Below are positions 47,641-58,589 of a DNA stretch of 64,000 nt, piece after piece. The notes below the pieces were generated by a model. The model saw only the letters and a program-made list of their open reading frames with translations, had not been told where the DNA came from and did no database searches. Location: the NCBI GenBank assembly GCA_015143295.1, contig CM026561.1, positions 40,738,875-40,802,874 of the forward strand, written 5' to 3'. A program made the position numbers and the translations under genes. Origin of the DNA: Tetracentron sinense (taxonomy: Eukaryota; Streptophyta; Magnoliopsida; Trochodendrales; Trochodendraceae). How positions within the stretch are numbered: position 1 is the stretch's first letter; each line of letters starts with the position of its first letter.

Positions 47641-47790
47641 TTAAGGGTTTTAAAGTTGAGGAAAATACGGATTTGGGCCCCGTATTATGAAAAAACCCGT
47701 ATATGGGCTCCGGGTTTGAAAACTTATTCTTGTAGGCTCCCACGCGTGGGAGCCAAGTGCACGTGCTGCCCCTTCGCATTTTCTCCCCAA
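47641..47790 (+). repeat. left terminal inverted repeat of the MULE
   Basis: Contains GAGGAAAATACGGATTTGGG, CCCGTATTATGAAAAAACCC, ATATGGGCTCC and CTTGTAGGCT in order. The right end carries the same blocks on the opposite strand. Similarity fades inward but persists loosely to the GAAGAA leader. Confidence 0.85.
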
Positions 47791-48079
47791 AATACCCCTG
47801 GCTTGCTGTCAAAGCTTTCTTCCCAAGCTGAAGCTCGGTTACGAACCCTCGGTTATCCTGAAGCCCTCGGTTATCCTGTGATCCGAAATCCTTGAAGGCG
47901 CAAATTTGAAACCTGCAAATCCTTCCCCAAAGTAAAACCCTTGGGTACCCAGTACATCCGGAACTCTACGGGCTTCATAATAGCGTATTGAAGAAGAAGA
48001 AGAAGAAGCCAAAGAAGAAGAAGAACAACAACCCCGAAGAAGAAGAACAACCCTGTAAGTTTTAGCGGTTTTTAATAAA

Positions 48080-48820
48080 ATTTCAAACCTAAAAATGGGC
48101 CCCACAGTTAACGACTTCATTTTCGATGCTTTCAAGTAACCATTTTCGATGGTTATGATTAACCATTTTCGGTATTATTATTGATTTTTGCTCATTTTTC
48201 GTGATTTTCAATGGTGAAGTTAAAGTGCATTTTCGACCCTTTTGAGTTTATTTTCGGCAAAAATACATTGCAATTTCGATGGTTCTTACGACCATTTTCA
48301 GTGTTTTTTTACTCATTTTCGGTATTTTCAGTTATCAATGCTCATTTTCGGTATATTTATGTTTTTGCTTATTTTCGGTATTATTCAATTATGACATTGT
48401 TTTTTCGGTATTATTGTTGATGTTGAGCCCAATTTCGGGATTTTCAATGGTTATGTTATAATGCATTTTCGATGGTTTTGTGCTTAATTTCGGCAAAAAT
48501 ACAGCAATTTCGATATTTCGGTATTTTTGTGTCCTAGTAGAGTAAATTTTTGGTATTTTGCTTTCATGACTGCCATTTTCGATGTTTTTGTGTCCTGGCA
48601 GTACCTATTTTCGGTGTTTTTCTGCCTGGCAGTGCATATTTTCGGTATTTTTCTGTGATGACAGTGTCTATTTTCTGTATTTTTCTGTTATCCCAGTGCC
48701 TATTTTCGGTATTTTTCTGTTATCCCAGTGCTTATTTTCGGTATTTTTTGCTATGACTAGTTATTGTCAGTACTTTCGATGGTTATTGTTATGATAGTGT
48801 TTATTGTTTTTCAATTTTGC
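48080..48820 (+). repeat. CATTTTCGGT repeat block 1, leader intron of the protease gene
   Basis: Irregularly spaced copies of CATTTTCGGTATTTTT and variants (CATTTTCGATGGTT) fill the intron between the noncoding leader exon and the ATG exon. They sit on the sense strand of the gene. Spacing is roughly 20-45 bases. Confidence 0.85.
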
Positions 48821-50459
48821 AGCGACAAGATGCCTCGTACAAAGAGAAAAGCCGGTAGGGAAAAGAAAAAGAGAAAAGAGAAAGAAGATAAATATTTTCC
48901 TTCGATTAAATGCTCCCAAACGATATGGTTTGACGAGATAAAACCATTATTAGAGGCCAATCCAGAGAGAAAAAGAATTTGGATGGAGAGCTGCTTTGCC
49001 CACCTTTACAACATACCTAAAATACCACTGTGTGGCCAAGCAATCCACCATTTTCTACAGAGGCGTAAATGAGGGTTACGCTTCGAAGTATGCGGGAAGA
49101 GTGTAGAGTTCACAGTGTTGGACTTTACTCTGATCATGGGCCTTAATGCCCAAGTGTCTAAGGTTCCGGTCCTTAAACATGAAGCGCCACCAACCTCTCT
49201 CAAGTATCGAAAGTTTCAAAAGTTGGCGGTGATTAAAAAGGCAAGGCTTCTTGAGGAGTTGAAGGGATGTGATGATCATATGGATGCGGTGAAGCTATCA
49301 CTGGTCCTCTTTATTGAGTTGTTGCTCGTAAGCACCGGCACGCATGTGGGTGTTAACACAGGCCATTTGTGCCTAGTGGATGATTGGGAGGCCTTCAACA
49401 AATACCCATGGGGGACTTTGGGTTTTGAGTTGTGCAAAGTTGGCCTAGAAACTGCTCTTTATACGAAGAAGCAGTACAATATAAACGGATGTGCTCTTGC
49501 CTTCCAGGTAAACATATGACTACCTAAATTTTGTAAATTTTCCGTGTTAGCTAATTTGTGTTTACTTCTACTTGAACTAATAGTAAAATTTATGACTGAT
49601 GTCAGATTTGGGCTTATGAGTGCATCCCAGCACTTGGGAGGCTGTGTTCTCGTAATGCACCCCTAGGTGCGATGACATTCCCACGGGTTCTGCGGTGGGC
49701 GAATACATCCTATCTCAGCTACAAGTCACTTGCAAATGCCATATTCAATTTAAGTAAAGTATGTAATTGGACTTGTTGTTTTACAATATTCAACTTGCAA
49801 TATCCTTTGTTATTTTACAGATCATTTGTTATTTTATAACATATCCTTTGTTGTTTTACAGATCAAGCTGAGCAATATAAAGCCTACTCCTGCAGAGAAG
49901 GAGCAGCAGGTTGTGAAGGATGTGTTAGTACGATTGAGTGCTGAGGGTGATGATGATGAGGAGGGGGAGGAGGAGGATGATGAGGAGGGGGAGGGTGATA
50001 GTGATGGTGGTGATGGTGATGGGGGTGATGGTGGTGATAATGACGGTGGTGGTAGCGATGGGGGTGATGGTGATGATGATGTAAGTCCAACCCCATCTCC
50101 GGCGAAGAAGAGAAGGTTCGAGCAGAGGTCAAAAACGGTACAAATATTGATTGTGATTATTTTTTATGATTTTCAACATTTTTACATATAAATTGTCTAA
50201 TTTTTGGGATTTTTACTTACTAGTTGTTTGATGTTCAATATTTTCAGGTTCATGATATCAATTCCTCCGTTGAGCGGGCAATGGAGAGAGTTTTAGACCG
50301 TTATTTTGACCGAGTTGTTGATCGAGTTGTTGACCAAGTTGTCGACCGAGTTGTTGAGCGAGTATCCCCGCAAATAAAAAGCTTGTTTGAGCAATGGGCA
50401 GCGCAACAAAAAAAAGATGAAAAAACTTCTGGTGATGAAAAATCTTTCAGTGATAAGAG

Positions 50460-50665
50460 GTCTCCCATATTGAGTCCCGAAGCAGCGCCGACACAGGGAC
50501 ATTCTTTCGTTCATGAGAAGATGGATCCTATCTTCACTCCCGAAGCAGCGCCGACACAGGGACATTCTTTCGTTGATGAGAAGATGGATCCCATCTTCAC
50601 TTCCGAAGCTGCGCCGACACAGGGACATTCTTTCATTGATGAGAAGATGGATCCCAACATTGAGT
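50460..50665 (+). repeat. 63-bp coding tandem repeat
   Basis: Three to four copies of a 21-residue unit with PEAAPTQGHSF and EKMDP lie in exon 5 of the Ulp1 gene. Just upstream (about 50297-50365) a 12-bp unit encodes DRVVDRVVDQVVDRVV. Both are in frame, so the protein has a repeat-expanded linker. Confidence 0.85.
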
Positions 50666-51049
50666 TGACTCCCGTAGATTCGAAGGGGGGTGCAGATTCG
50701 AAGGGGGTTGAAGACCTTCTAGAGGTGTGTGTTTACATTCCTAAGACGTGTAATGAGAGTCTGTGAAATGGGTTTTCATCAAGCCGGAACTTATATTTGG
50801 CAATATATGCAGGTGTCAAAGAGACCGGTAGTGAAGTCTCAATATCTGCGATCCCCTTTCATTCAAATGAAAGGAAGGAAAATGACAATTGGAGCTGCTA
50901 ACCCCAAAAATCCTTTATCAAAAGAGGAGTCGAAGCAACTGCGCGATTTCATAAAGTCGGGAGCAACTTCAATTTTGATTGACAAGGTGATGGTGACAGC
51001 GGATATTGTGGGAGGGATTTCTAGCTCAACTACGTGGATTGATTCATTG

Positions 51050-51842
51050 GTAAACCCAGTACTTTTATTGATGAATCCAGTAGCCATTTTCGGTATTTCA
51101 GTTTCATTATCGGTATTTCAGTTTCATTTTCTGTATTTCAGTGGTTTTAATGATGAATCCAGTAGCCATTTTCGGTATTTCAGTGGTTTTAATGATGAAT
51201 CCAGTAGCCATTTTCGATATTTCTGTATAATTTTCGGTATTTCAATGGTTTTAATGATGAATCCAGTAGCCATTTTCGGTATTTCTGTATAATTTTCGGT
51301 ATTTCAGTGGTTTTAATGATGAATCCAGTAGCCATTTTCGGTATTTCTGTATAATTTTCGGTATTTCAGTGGTTTTAATGATGAATCCAGTAGCCATTTT
51401 CGATATTTCTGTATAAGTTTCGGTATTTCAGTGGTTTTAATGATGAATCCAGTAGTCATTTTCGGTATTTCAGTGTAATTTTTGGTATTTCTGTGGTTTA
51501 ATTGATGAATCCAGTAGCCATTTTCGGTACTTCAGTGTAATTTTTGGTTTTTCTGTGGTTTAATTGATGAATCCAGTAGCCATTTTCGGTATTTCAGAGC
51601 CATTTTCGGTATTTCAGAGCCATTTTCGGTATTTGTCTGTGTAATTTTCGGTACTTCAGTGGTTTTAATGATGAATCCAGTACCCATTTTCGCCATTACA
51701 GCACCCATTTTCGGTATTTAATTCTCATTTGTACATCCATTTTCAGTAGTTGAGGACCATTTTCGGTAGTACTATCACTATCCATTATCGTTATTTTCGG
51801 TATTCTTTTGTGAGATTATCTAACATTGAATAAATATGACAG
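51050..51842 (+). repeat. CATTTTCGGT repeat block 2, internal intron
   Basis: This intron is nearly all repeats. A higher-order unit of about 60 bp contains GATGAATCCAGTAGCCATTT, then TCGGTATTTC, and recurs many times from 51070 to 51700. Units differ by few bases, so this block expanded more recently than block 1. Confidence 0.9.
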
Positions 51843-52934
51843 CAAATTGACATGTATACGGAGTTATTGGCTCAAAGAAATGAGCAATACTCCTTGAAAT
51901 ACAATCAAGTCTGCGCTTTTGGCAAAACTTGGTTCACGGTAACTCATAATACTTTTGTTATGTTTTAGTTTATCCAATATATACATTTATCCAATGTATA
52001 TCCGCAATTTCTAAGTAACAATAATGTTCGTTATGTTTCAGTATTCGTTATTCAAGGAGTGTCACTTTTTGGACACCTACCATTCAACTTTGAATTCCAA
52101 GAAGCTGACTGAGGACATGACTAGTCAGGTGGGGCCAGATATGAAGGCCGCTATCATGGGGGTTCGAGGAGGGACCCCCATGTGGGAATGTGAAAGGATA
52201 TACTTCCCTGTGAACCCCGCTAGTCACTGGCTATTGGTTGTGCTTGAACCCCCCACAAGGCGTATCCTCCTCTTCGACTCATTTTTCCCACACCCGGCAT
52301 TACAACATGGAGATCATATCTCAGCTATCACAGTGAGGATGCCTGCACTGTTTCACATGTGTGGTGACAACTCAGCCTTCATAGGTCAAAAATGGGAGGT
52401 CATAGAAGTCAAAAATATACCAAAACAGAAGAATACGTAAGTCTTTCTAAAACATTTAATCTTATATTTACCAATACACTAACATGACTCATCCTAAGCA
52501 ACTGTAACTGTTTGTTTTGCATATTCAGTCGGGACTGTGGAGTATTCGTTATGAAATATATTGACTTCTTATGCGCTGACTTACCCATTACGTTCACTCA
52601 GGTATTTGTACATCCATTGGTAAATATCATCAATCATTTGTAGCATACTGACTTTTTCTAACTATTTTTGTAGGACGATATATCTTCAATGCGGAAGCGA
52701 ATAGCTTTCGATGTTATGACGGGGTCAGTGAAGGCGTGATGGGCTGTGATAACGTCCCAATGTTGGATGCTGAGGTCCCATGATGAAGAGGAGGGAGAAG
52801 ATAGGCCGGGGTGCAGTTTGTTGATAGACTATTATGGATGGATTGTGATGTACTATTATGGATTGTTGTGATGATGTTGTAATGTTGTAATATTGACTTC
52901 TTATGGACTATTTGTGTACAGTCCTGTAATATTG

Positions 52935-53560
52935 TGTATTTAGAGATGATTTTCGTCATTTATTACAATATCCAGTGCGGATTTTTGGTTTTTTCGTCAT
53001 ATTACAGATTATTTTCAGTTTTACAGGGCTCCATTTCGGCATTTTACAGTGTCCCAGTAGCCATTTTCGGCATAATAGGGCTCAATTTCGGCATTTTTGC
53101 CATTTCCAGTAGCCATTTTCGGCTTAACATGGCTGATTTTCGGGATTTTACACTGTGTAGTAACCATTTTCGGCATAACAGGATCAATTTTCGGTATTAC
53201 AGTCCCATTTTCGGTATTCTGCAGTACTGTATTTTTGGCATTTTTGCCATTTCCAGTACCCATTTTCGCCATTTTTCTGTCAAATTCAGCATTTTTGCCA
53301 TTTTCAGTACCCATTTTCGCCATTTTTAGCCAATTTCGATATTTTTCTGTCAATTTCGGCATTTTTCTGTTGAATTCTAGCTGTCATTTTTGCCATTTCC
53401 AGTAGCCATTTTCGGCATTTTTCGGTTTTTTCCTGTCAATTTCGGCATTTTTCTGTTGCAATCCAGTAGCCATTTTCGCCATTTTATTGCCATTTTCGGT
53501 ATTTTCCTGTCACTTTCGGCATTTTATTCCCATTTTCTGTCTTTTTCCATCTTTTTTGAG
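52935..53560 (+). repeat. CATTTTCGGC repeat block 3, between the convergent genes
   Basis: Copies of CCATTTTCGGCATTTTT and CAGTAGCCATTTTCGG occupy the gap between the stop of the Ulp1 gene and the stop of the transposase. They lie in the sense orientation of the Ulp1 gene. The repeat here prefers GCATTTT over GTATTTT. Confidence 0.85.
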
Positions 53561-53655
53561 ATTCTATAATATTGGATAAATAATAAAGAACCTTGAAACC
53601 AACCATTCATTAAGCATTACATGTTTTTCATTACATTCAACATTAGACACTACAC

Positions 53656-56248
53656 TCAACCACCATGGGGAACAAGATTATTACATGTTTGCCTATTGTG
53701 CCCAGTTTGTTTACATCTTCCACATCTTACAGTGGACCTTTCCTCACCCTGTGAGAGAATTCTATTCTTCTTCGGCCTTCCTGAACGTCTTCTTCCCACC
53801 GGTGGTTTAATCCTTTCCATCTCTACCATGATTTCAGGTGGGAGGTCCCATGATTTTTTGTCAAGCAGTGGATATATTGACTCTTGGTAGGTGGCTTGGT
53901 ACGTTAGTGATGTGTAGAATGGCGAACAATAGTTGTATGGATCTACCCGATACTTTCTACATCCAGCCAAGGCATGTGCACAAGGCAACCCTATTTTATA
54001 GAATTTCCCACAAGTGCAATTCCCATCCAGAAGCTTCACAGTATCTCGATTGTTTTTCCCAACCACATAATACTGATACATAGCAATTCCATGAGAATCT
54101 AAATAACGTGCCTGTGATTGTCCCTTTTGTATTTGCTCTTCGGCCCATGTTGTTAGCCTGCCATTCATTTGCATAGCACTGATTTTTCGGTTGTAGAACA
54201 TATTTTGTACCTTCAGTCGCACATTCTCCAAAAGCATAGTGACTGGATATTCTCTTGCTTCTTTCAGCAAACTATTCAAACTCTCGGTTATGTTCGTAGT
54301 CAGCACATTATACCTCTTCGCACTATAAAAGGCTCAGGCCCATTTCTCTTTTGGTATTGCATCCAATCATTGCACAACGAGAGGGTTTGCAGCTGCGAGT
54401 TCTGCCATTATCTCATGAAACTCGCTTTCTCTACATGTCTTCACGGCTTTCCAGAAATACGGAAACAATTGCTTATCCTTGAATGTTGCATACATATTTT
54501 GGCTAATGTGGAATGCGCAGTAGCCATGAATTGCATGTGGGAATACAACAGGGACTTGGCTTATCAAACTAACATGTCGATCTGTTACAATCACTAGATC
54601 ATCTATGTGTCCAAGTGCTCTTGATAATTGAGTTAAGAAAAAATTGTAAGTAACATTATTCTCCGACTCCGCTATCCCAAGGGCAACTGGAAATATGTGA
54701 TTGTCTCCGTCTAGAGCTGTTGCGGCAATTAGTATTCCTTTGTACTTTCCCTTTAAATGTGTCCCATCAATGGCTACCACTTTCCGTAAAGTCGTCTGAA
54801 AACTTCGAATACACGGTCCAAGAGCCATAAAACATCTTTCAAATGCCCCATTTTCAGGGTCAGCCACTATTGCTGTTACTGTGCCCGGATTAGTCCTTTT
54901 AAGTTCATGAAAATAGGTAGGGAGTTCAGCATAAGAGTGGTCGTATGAACCTCTAACTGTTTCAATGGCAATCTCCTTAGCTTTCCAAGCTTTCTTGTAA
55001 CTCATTCTAACCCCCATATTCTTCCCACACATCATGAATAATCTCTTTGGGCTTATACGAGACATTTGCCTCAATACGTCCCACAACCATGTCACTCACA
55101 ACTAAACTGGTTGCTTGTCGATGATCGGTACCACCTAAGGGATATCCACAAGAGTGATGTGAATTATAAGTCTTTATTTTGAAAACACCAACCTCATTCA
55201 CTTTCGATGCACGCAACCTTCAGGTGCAATTATCTATAAGACATCTAACTGTGTACTTTTGTTGATTTGAATCCATAACCTTGAATTGAAAATTGTTTCG
55301 CATCGCATATCTAGACAGTACATTTTGTAGACGTCTTTTGTCCTTAAATAATTTCCCAAGCGATATTTCACCAGCTTCCACTCCAGTTTCAAACTCTGAT
55401 GCTTCCCAATTTACATAGTCATCTACACCATCATTTAGTTGCATCACATTTGCCAGTGATTGTACTGGAGCTTGTGGTGATGATGGAGCTTGTGCTGACG
55501 GTTCTGGATGAGCTTGTGGTGATGCTTCTGGATGAGCTTCTGTATCTACTTGTCTTACTCGACGAAAAGCAGACGCTGAGGAACTAGGAATATCAGCATG
55601 CGGGGTATGAGAGTGTATAGTCCTTGTGTCCCACTCTGCTGTTGCCTCCCTATGTAAAAAGTCTTCAAGCTTATCGCAGACACCGTATGTTGCTACATCT
55701 TCATCTTGATTAAAATCACTATAAAAATCATGTTCATCTTCATTAGTTGAGCTTGAGTCTATACTTTTTAAACATTCATCACCGTTATCATTTTCAGCCT
55801 CCTGCATATGAGTCCCCTTATAGAAAGGAATGACAGTCTCCTGAATATGAGGATCAACAACCTCCTGAACACGCTGATATTCACAACTCGCATCATTCAA
55901 ACCAAACTGTGGTTGTGGTACAGATTTCCTCACCTTCGATATATATAATGGCGGCAAGTATTTATTTTCTACTTTCCTGACATGTGAAAGAAATGTCCGC
56001 AACTCTTCATCGTCTGTAATATCACTGGGAGGGATTGGCGCTGGTGTAGGAATCAAACACCTCACTATAATCTCATACTCTTCCAGTCGAGTGTTAGTCA
56101 ATTGATAAACTTTATCCAATAGTTTGTCATATGTCATTTTTGAAGATAATTGCAACAACTTTGATTTTCCACCACTGTACACGTACCCTCGAACACGGTC
56201 GTCAATGTTCCACTCACCGTCATAACAACAAACTACTGATATCGGCAT
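53656..56248 (-). pseudogene. MULE (MuDR-type) transposase with four lesions
   Basis: After a noncoding GAA-rich exon (donor GTAAGT at 57046) and a repeat-filled intron, the acceptor GATATTACAG precedes ATAATGCCG, so the start is the ATG at 56248. It is one coding exon of 863 codons if one extra base is ignored. Domains: N-terminal PB1-like MULE region (WNIDDRVRGYVYSGGK), DNA-binding region (SYKKAWKAKEIA), transposase core with VVAIDGTHLKGKYKG, VIVTDRHVSL, HGYCAFHISQNM and TESLNSLLKEAR, SWIM finger (CTCGKFYKIGLPCAHAL), and terminal zinc knuckle CGRCKQTGHNRQTC. Lesions: TGA at 55220-55222 in place of Trp, a one-base insertion in the G-run near 55012, and TGA codons near 54361 (Trp) and 54331 (Arg). 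Three of the four are single transitions, as expected from cytosine deamination. Confidence 0.9.
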
Positions 56249-56279
56249 TATCTGTAATATCGGGAAAACACTCAATCCG

Positions 56280-57040
56280 TTAAAGTAATCTGAAAAATTT
56301 CAAAAATGAGCGCTGTAACCATTGAAAATGCACTGTAATAACCAAAACCGCCGAAGATCACAAAATCATCGAAATAGCACTGTCATATCAAAATTGCAAT
56401 AACAGAAAACCCCCGAAAATGGGCATTGTATCCATCGAAAAGCAGTGTCAGAACAGAAAACCACCGAAAATGAGCATCAAAGCATCGAAACAGAACTGTA
56501 ATAACAGAAAACCACCGAAAAGGAGCATAAAATCATCGAAAATACACTGTAATATCGAAAATGCAATAACAGAAAACCACCGAAAATGACCACAAAACCG
56601 CCGAAATAGCACTGTAATAACAGAAAACCACCGAAAATGTGCATAAAATCATCGAAAATGCACTGTTATACTGGAAAACCACTGAAAATGGTCAAAAAAA
56701 CATCGAAAAAGCACTGTTATACTGGAAAACCACCGAAAATGGGCATAAAATCATCGAAAAGCCCTGTAAAAGAGAAAATGCAATAACATCAAACCCCCGA
56801 AAATGACCACAAAACCGCCGAAAATAAGCTCAAAACCACCGAAAATGAGAACTGTAACATTGAAAATGCACTGTAATCACAGATAACCACCGAAAATGAG
56901 CAAAAAAAATCAAACTTTATCACTACAACCATCGAAAATGAACTCTAATAACAGAAAATGAGGAAAATGAGCACATAACCCTAGCAAATACCGAATATGA
57001 TCACTGTAACCATCGCAAAATGGATCAAAAACATATAAAC
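56280..57040 (-). repeat. CATTTTCGGT repeat block 4, leader intron of the transposase
   Basis: Read on the reverse strand, which is the sense strand of the transposase, this intron contains CATTTTCGGTGGTTTTC, CATTTTCGATGATTTT and similar units. The motif core is the same as in blocks 1-3, but orientation is reversed to follow the gene. Confidence 0.85.
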
Positions 57041-57261
57041 ACTTACCCTATGTTCTTGTTCTTCTACTTCTTCTTCTTCTTCTTCACAAGGGTTTAGCTC
57101 AGTTGCAATGAAGGAGAAAGCTTCAACGAAGGGGAAAACTTAAGTCTAGCTCGTTGCAACGAAGGGGAAAGCTTGGGTTTCGGATGAACGCTTCGTTGAA
57201 GGGGAAAGCTTGAGCTCAGTCGCACGGTGTTTAAGGGTTCTCTAACAGGGATGGGGGGCAT

Positions 57262-57420
57262 TTTGGAGAAATTTTTTTTAAAGGAAACCACGTGCTCCAC
57301 TAAAATCACTGTAGAAGCCTACAGAAATAAATATTTCAAACTGGAGCCCATATATGGGTTTTTTCATAATACGGGGCCCAAATCCGTATTTTCCTCTTTA
57401 AAGTTTTCAAATCTATTAAC
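57262..57420 (-). repeat. right terminal inverted repeat of the MULE
   Basis: Reverse-strand reading gives GAGGAAAATACGGATTTGGG, CCCGTATTATGAAAAAACCC, ATATGGGCTCC and CTGTAGGCT, matching the left end. It lies upstream of the transposase leader and probably carries its promoter. Confidence 0.85.
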
Positions 57421-58030
57421 TTCAATCCCCTTAGATAAGGCTGATTCCCTCAACTATCTACTCCTGCTTTTTCTCTCCCCCTCTCCCACTCTCTATGTGT
57501 TTTCAACCGCCGCACAATTCATCATTTCTAACACATTTTCTCTCTTCCATGTCTCCCTTCTAACACGTGCATCACTTGGGTCTCCCTAGGGTCCCCTGCA
57601 TCGCATGAGCGGCCACTAGTGTGTGTGTGTGTCTATATATATATATATAATTGGTGTTGATTTCCAAAATTTTAACAATATAGAAAATCTCAAGGAAATG
57701 TTTCCACTTCTTTGGTGACTGACTGGTAATTATTGTATTATTTTCTTGCGTCACTTTAGTCTTTAATTTTGTTTTGAATGCTAGGAGCAATGTCCTAAAA
57801 TCTGGACTGGATATCATCTAATCAAGGGAATGGCTGGCCCAAACTGGTTGAACGGATTGGTAGATCCTGGTTGACCTAGTTAGATCCTAATTAAGATAGC
57901 AAACAATTTAAAAGTAGGAAATCTAGTTTTTTTTTCTTTTTTGTAGAAATAATACAATTGGATGAGGCAAGATTGCATTCATTAACCTGTATTAACCTGT
58001 AATATTCATTAACCTATCGTCACTTTGTAA
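57421..58030. other. MULE flank, no gene recognised
   Basis: A (TG)n(TA)n microsatellite lies at about 57619-57650. The start is pyrimidine-rich. No gene is supported. Confidence 0.4.
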
Positions 58031-58273
58031 TGGAATCGGAGATTTTCATTGTCACCCTCCTCAAAATAACAAAGCACACCTACAACCAAAGAATGGAATG
58101 CTAGAAGAAGATTTCCATCATTCGCCAATAACAAAGAAGACTGACCAACAAGAAGATTTTGACAGTCCACCATTACCAGAGAATGCAAACCAACAAGAAC
58201 ACATGGGTAGCCTGTCGTTAAAGAAGAATGCGGACCCACAAAATGATTTCCAGAGTCCAAACTTTGCAATGTA
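58031..58273 (+). other. unidentified short repeat-containing reading frame
   Basis: A clean frame of about 80 codons to a stop contains four to five imperfect 15-residue units: EDFHHSPITKKTDQQ, EDFDSPPLPENANQQ, EHMGSLSLKKNADPQ and NDFQSPNFAM. Internal period and composition suggest a real protein end, perhaps a captured last exon. I do not recognise the family, and no start or acceptor is convincing. Confidence 0.35.
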
Positions 58274-58589
58274 AACACCCATTGGGAGAATGTTCATGTC
58301 TGCTATCGAGTCCATTCTCAGTCTTCGGCTTCTCTTGCAATGGTTCTCTTTGTTTTCTTTGGTTCTTCTCATCTAGTTTCCTTCTCTCTTTTCTTTCATC
58401 TTCCTCTCCGTTCCTAGTCTATCATTATCCTCTGCTCTTTGTGAACATCCAAGTCTGTCATCTGCCTCGGCTCGTTTTGAGCATCCCCGTTGGCTTTCTT
58501 TCTTTTTTCGGTGGCCAATCTTTCGGTCCCTCTCTAGCTTTCTGGTTCTCTTGAGTGGTCTCGGTTCAGGTTGTTAGTTTGGTCCATCA

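Larger units (their letters stand above)
48830..52739 (+). pseudogene. MULE-borne gene with C-terminal Ulp1 (C48) protease domain, one nonsense codon
   Basis: A noncoding leader exon ends at CCCT/GTAAGT (48054) and the ATG exon starts at 48823. Coding exons: 48830-49507, 49606-49758, 49862-50137, 50248-50724, 50813-51049, 51843-51938, 52042-52436, 52529-52601 and 52674-52739. All have GT-AG borders and sum to 817 codons in one frame. The N-terminal part (FAHLYNIPKIPL, DFTLIMGLNAQV, TGHLCLVDDWEAFNKYPWGT) is the DUF1985-like domain common beside plant ULP genes. An Asp/Glu/Gly-rich linker and two peptide repeats follow. The Ulp1 domain keeps the triad: His in PASHWLLVVLE, Asp in LLFDSF, Cys in RDCGVFVMKYID. 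The single visible lesion is TGA at 49070-49072 (codon 81), one transition from CGA. The family cleaves SUMO-like modifiers; activity of this copy is inferred lost. Confidence 0.85.
47641..57420. mobile_element. Mutator-like element carrying a Ulp1-protease gene and a transposase
   Basis: Inverted terminal sequences of about 150 bp define the unit. It contains two convergent genes, a Ulp1-domain gene (+) and a MULE transposase (-). This is the arrangement known from KAONASHI-type MULEs, which carry ULP-like genes (established). Both genes begin within the terminal regions with a GAA-rich noncoding exon and a leader intron of CATTTTCGGT repeats. A 9-bp target duplication could not be found, so the exact ends are uncertain by some tens of bases. 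Confidence 0.85.

Noticed and set aside
48211-48794. Phe/Ser-rich frames in the MULE leader intron
   Set aside because: They are translations of the CATTTTCGGT repeat block, bounded by clear donor and acceptor sites.
49884-50132. Reverse-strand His-rich open frame
   Set aside because: It is the complement of the GAT/GGT-rich acidic linker exon of the Ulp1 gene, not a separate gene.
53021-53362. Reverse-strand frame repeating PKM/NGKNA units
   Set aside because: It is generated by the CATTTTCGGC repeats between the two MULE genes; no start or conserved domain supports it.
47536-57520. A 9-bp target duplication around the Mutator-like element
   Set aside because: I compared the flanks of the inverted repeats at several offsets and found no convincing direct repeat, so no duplication is claimed.
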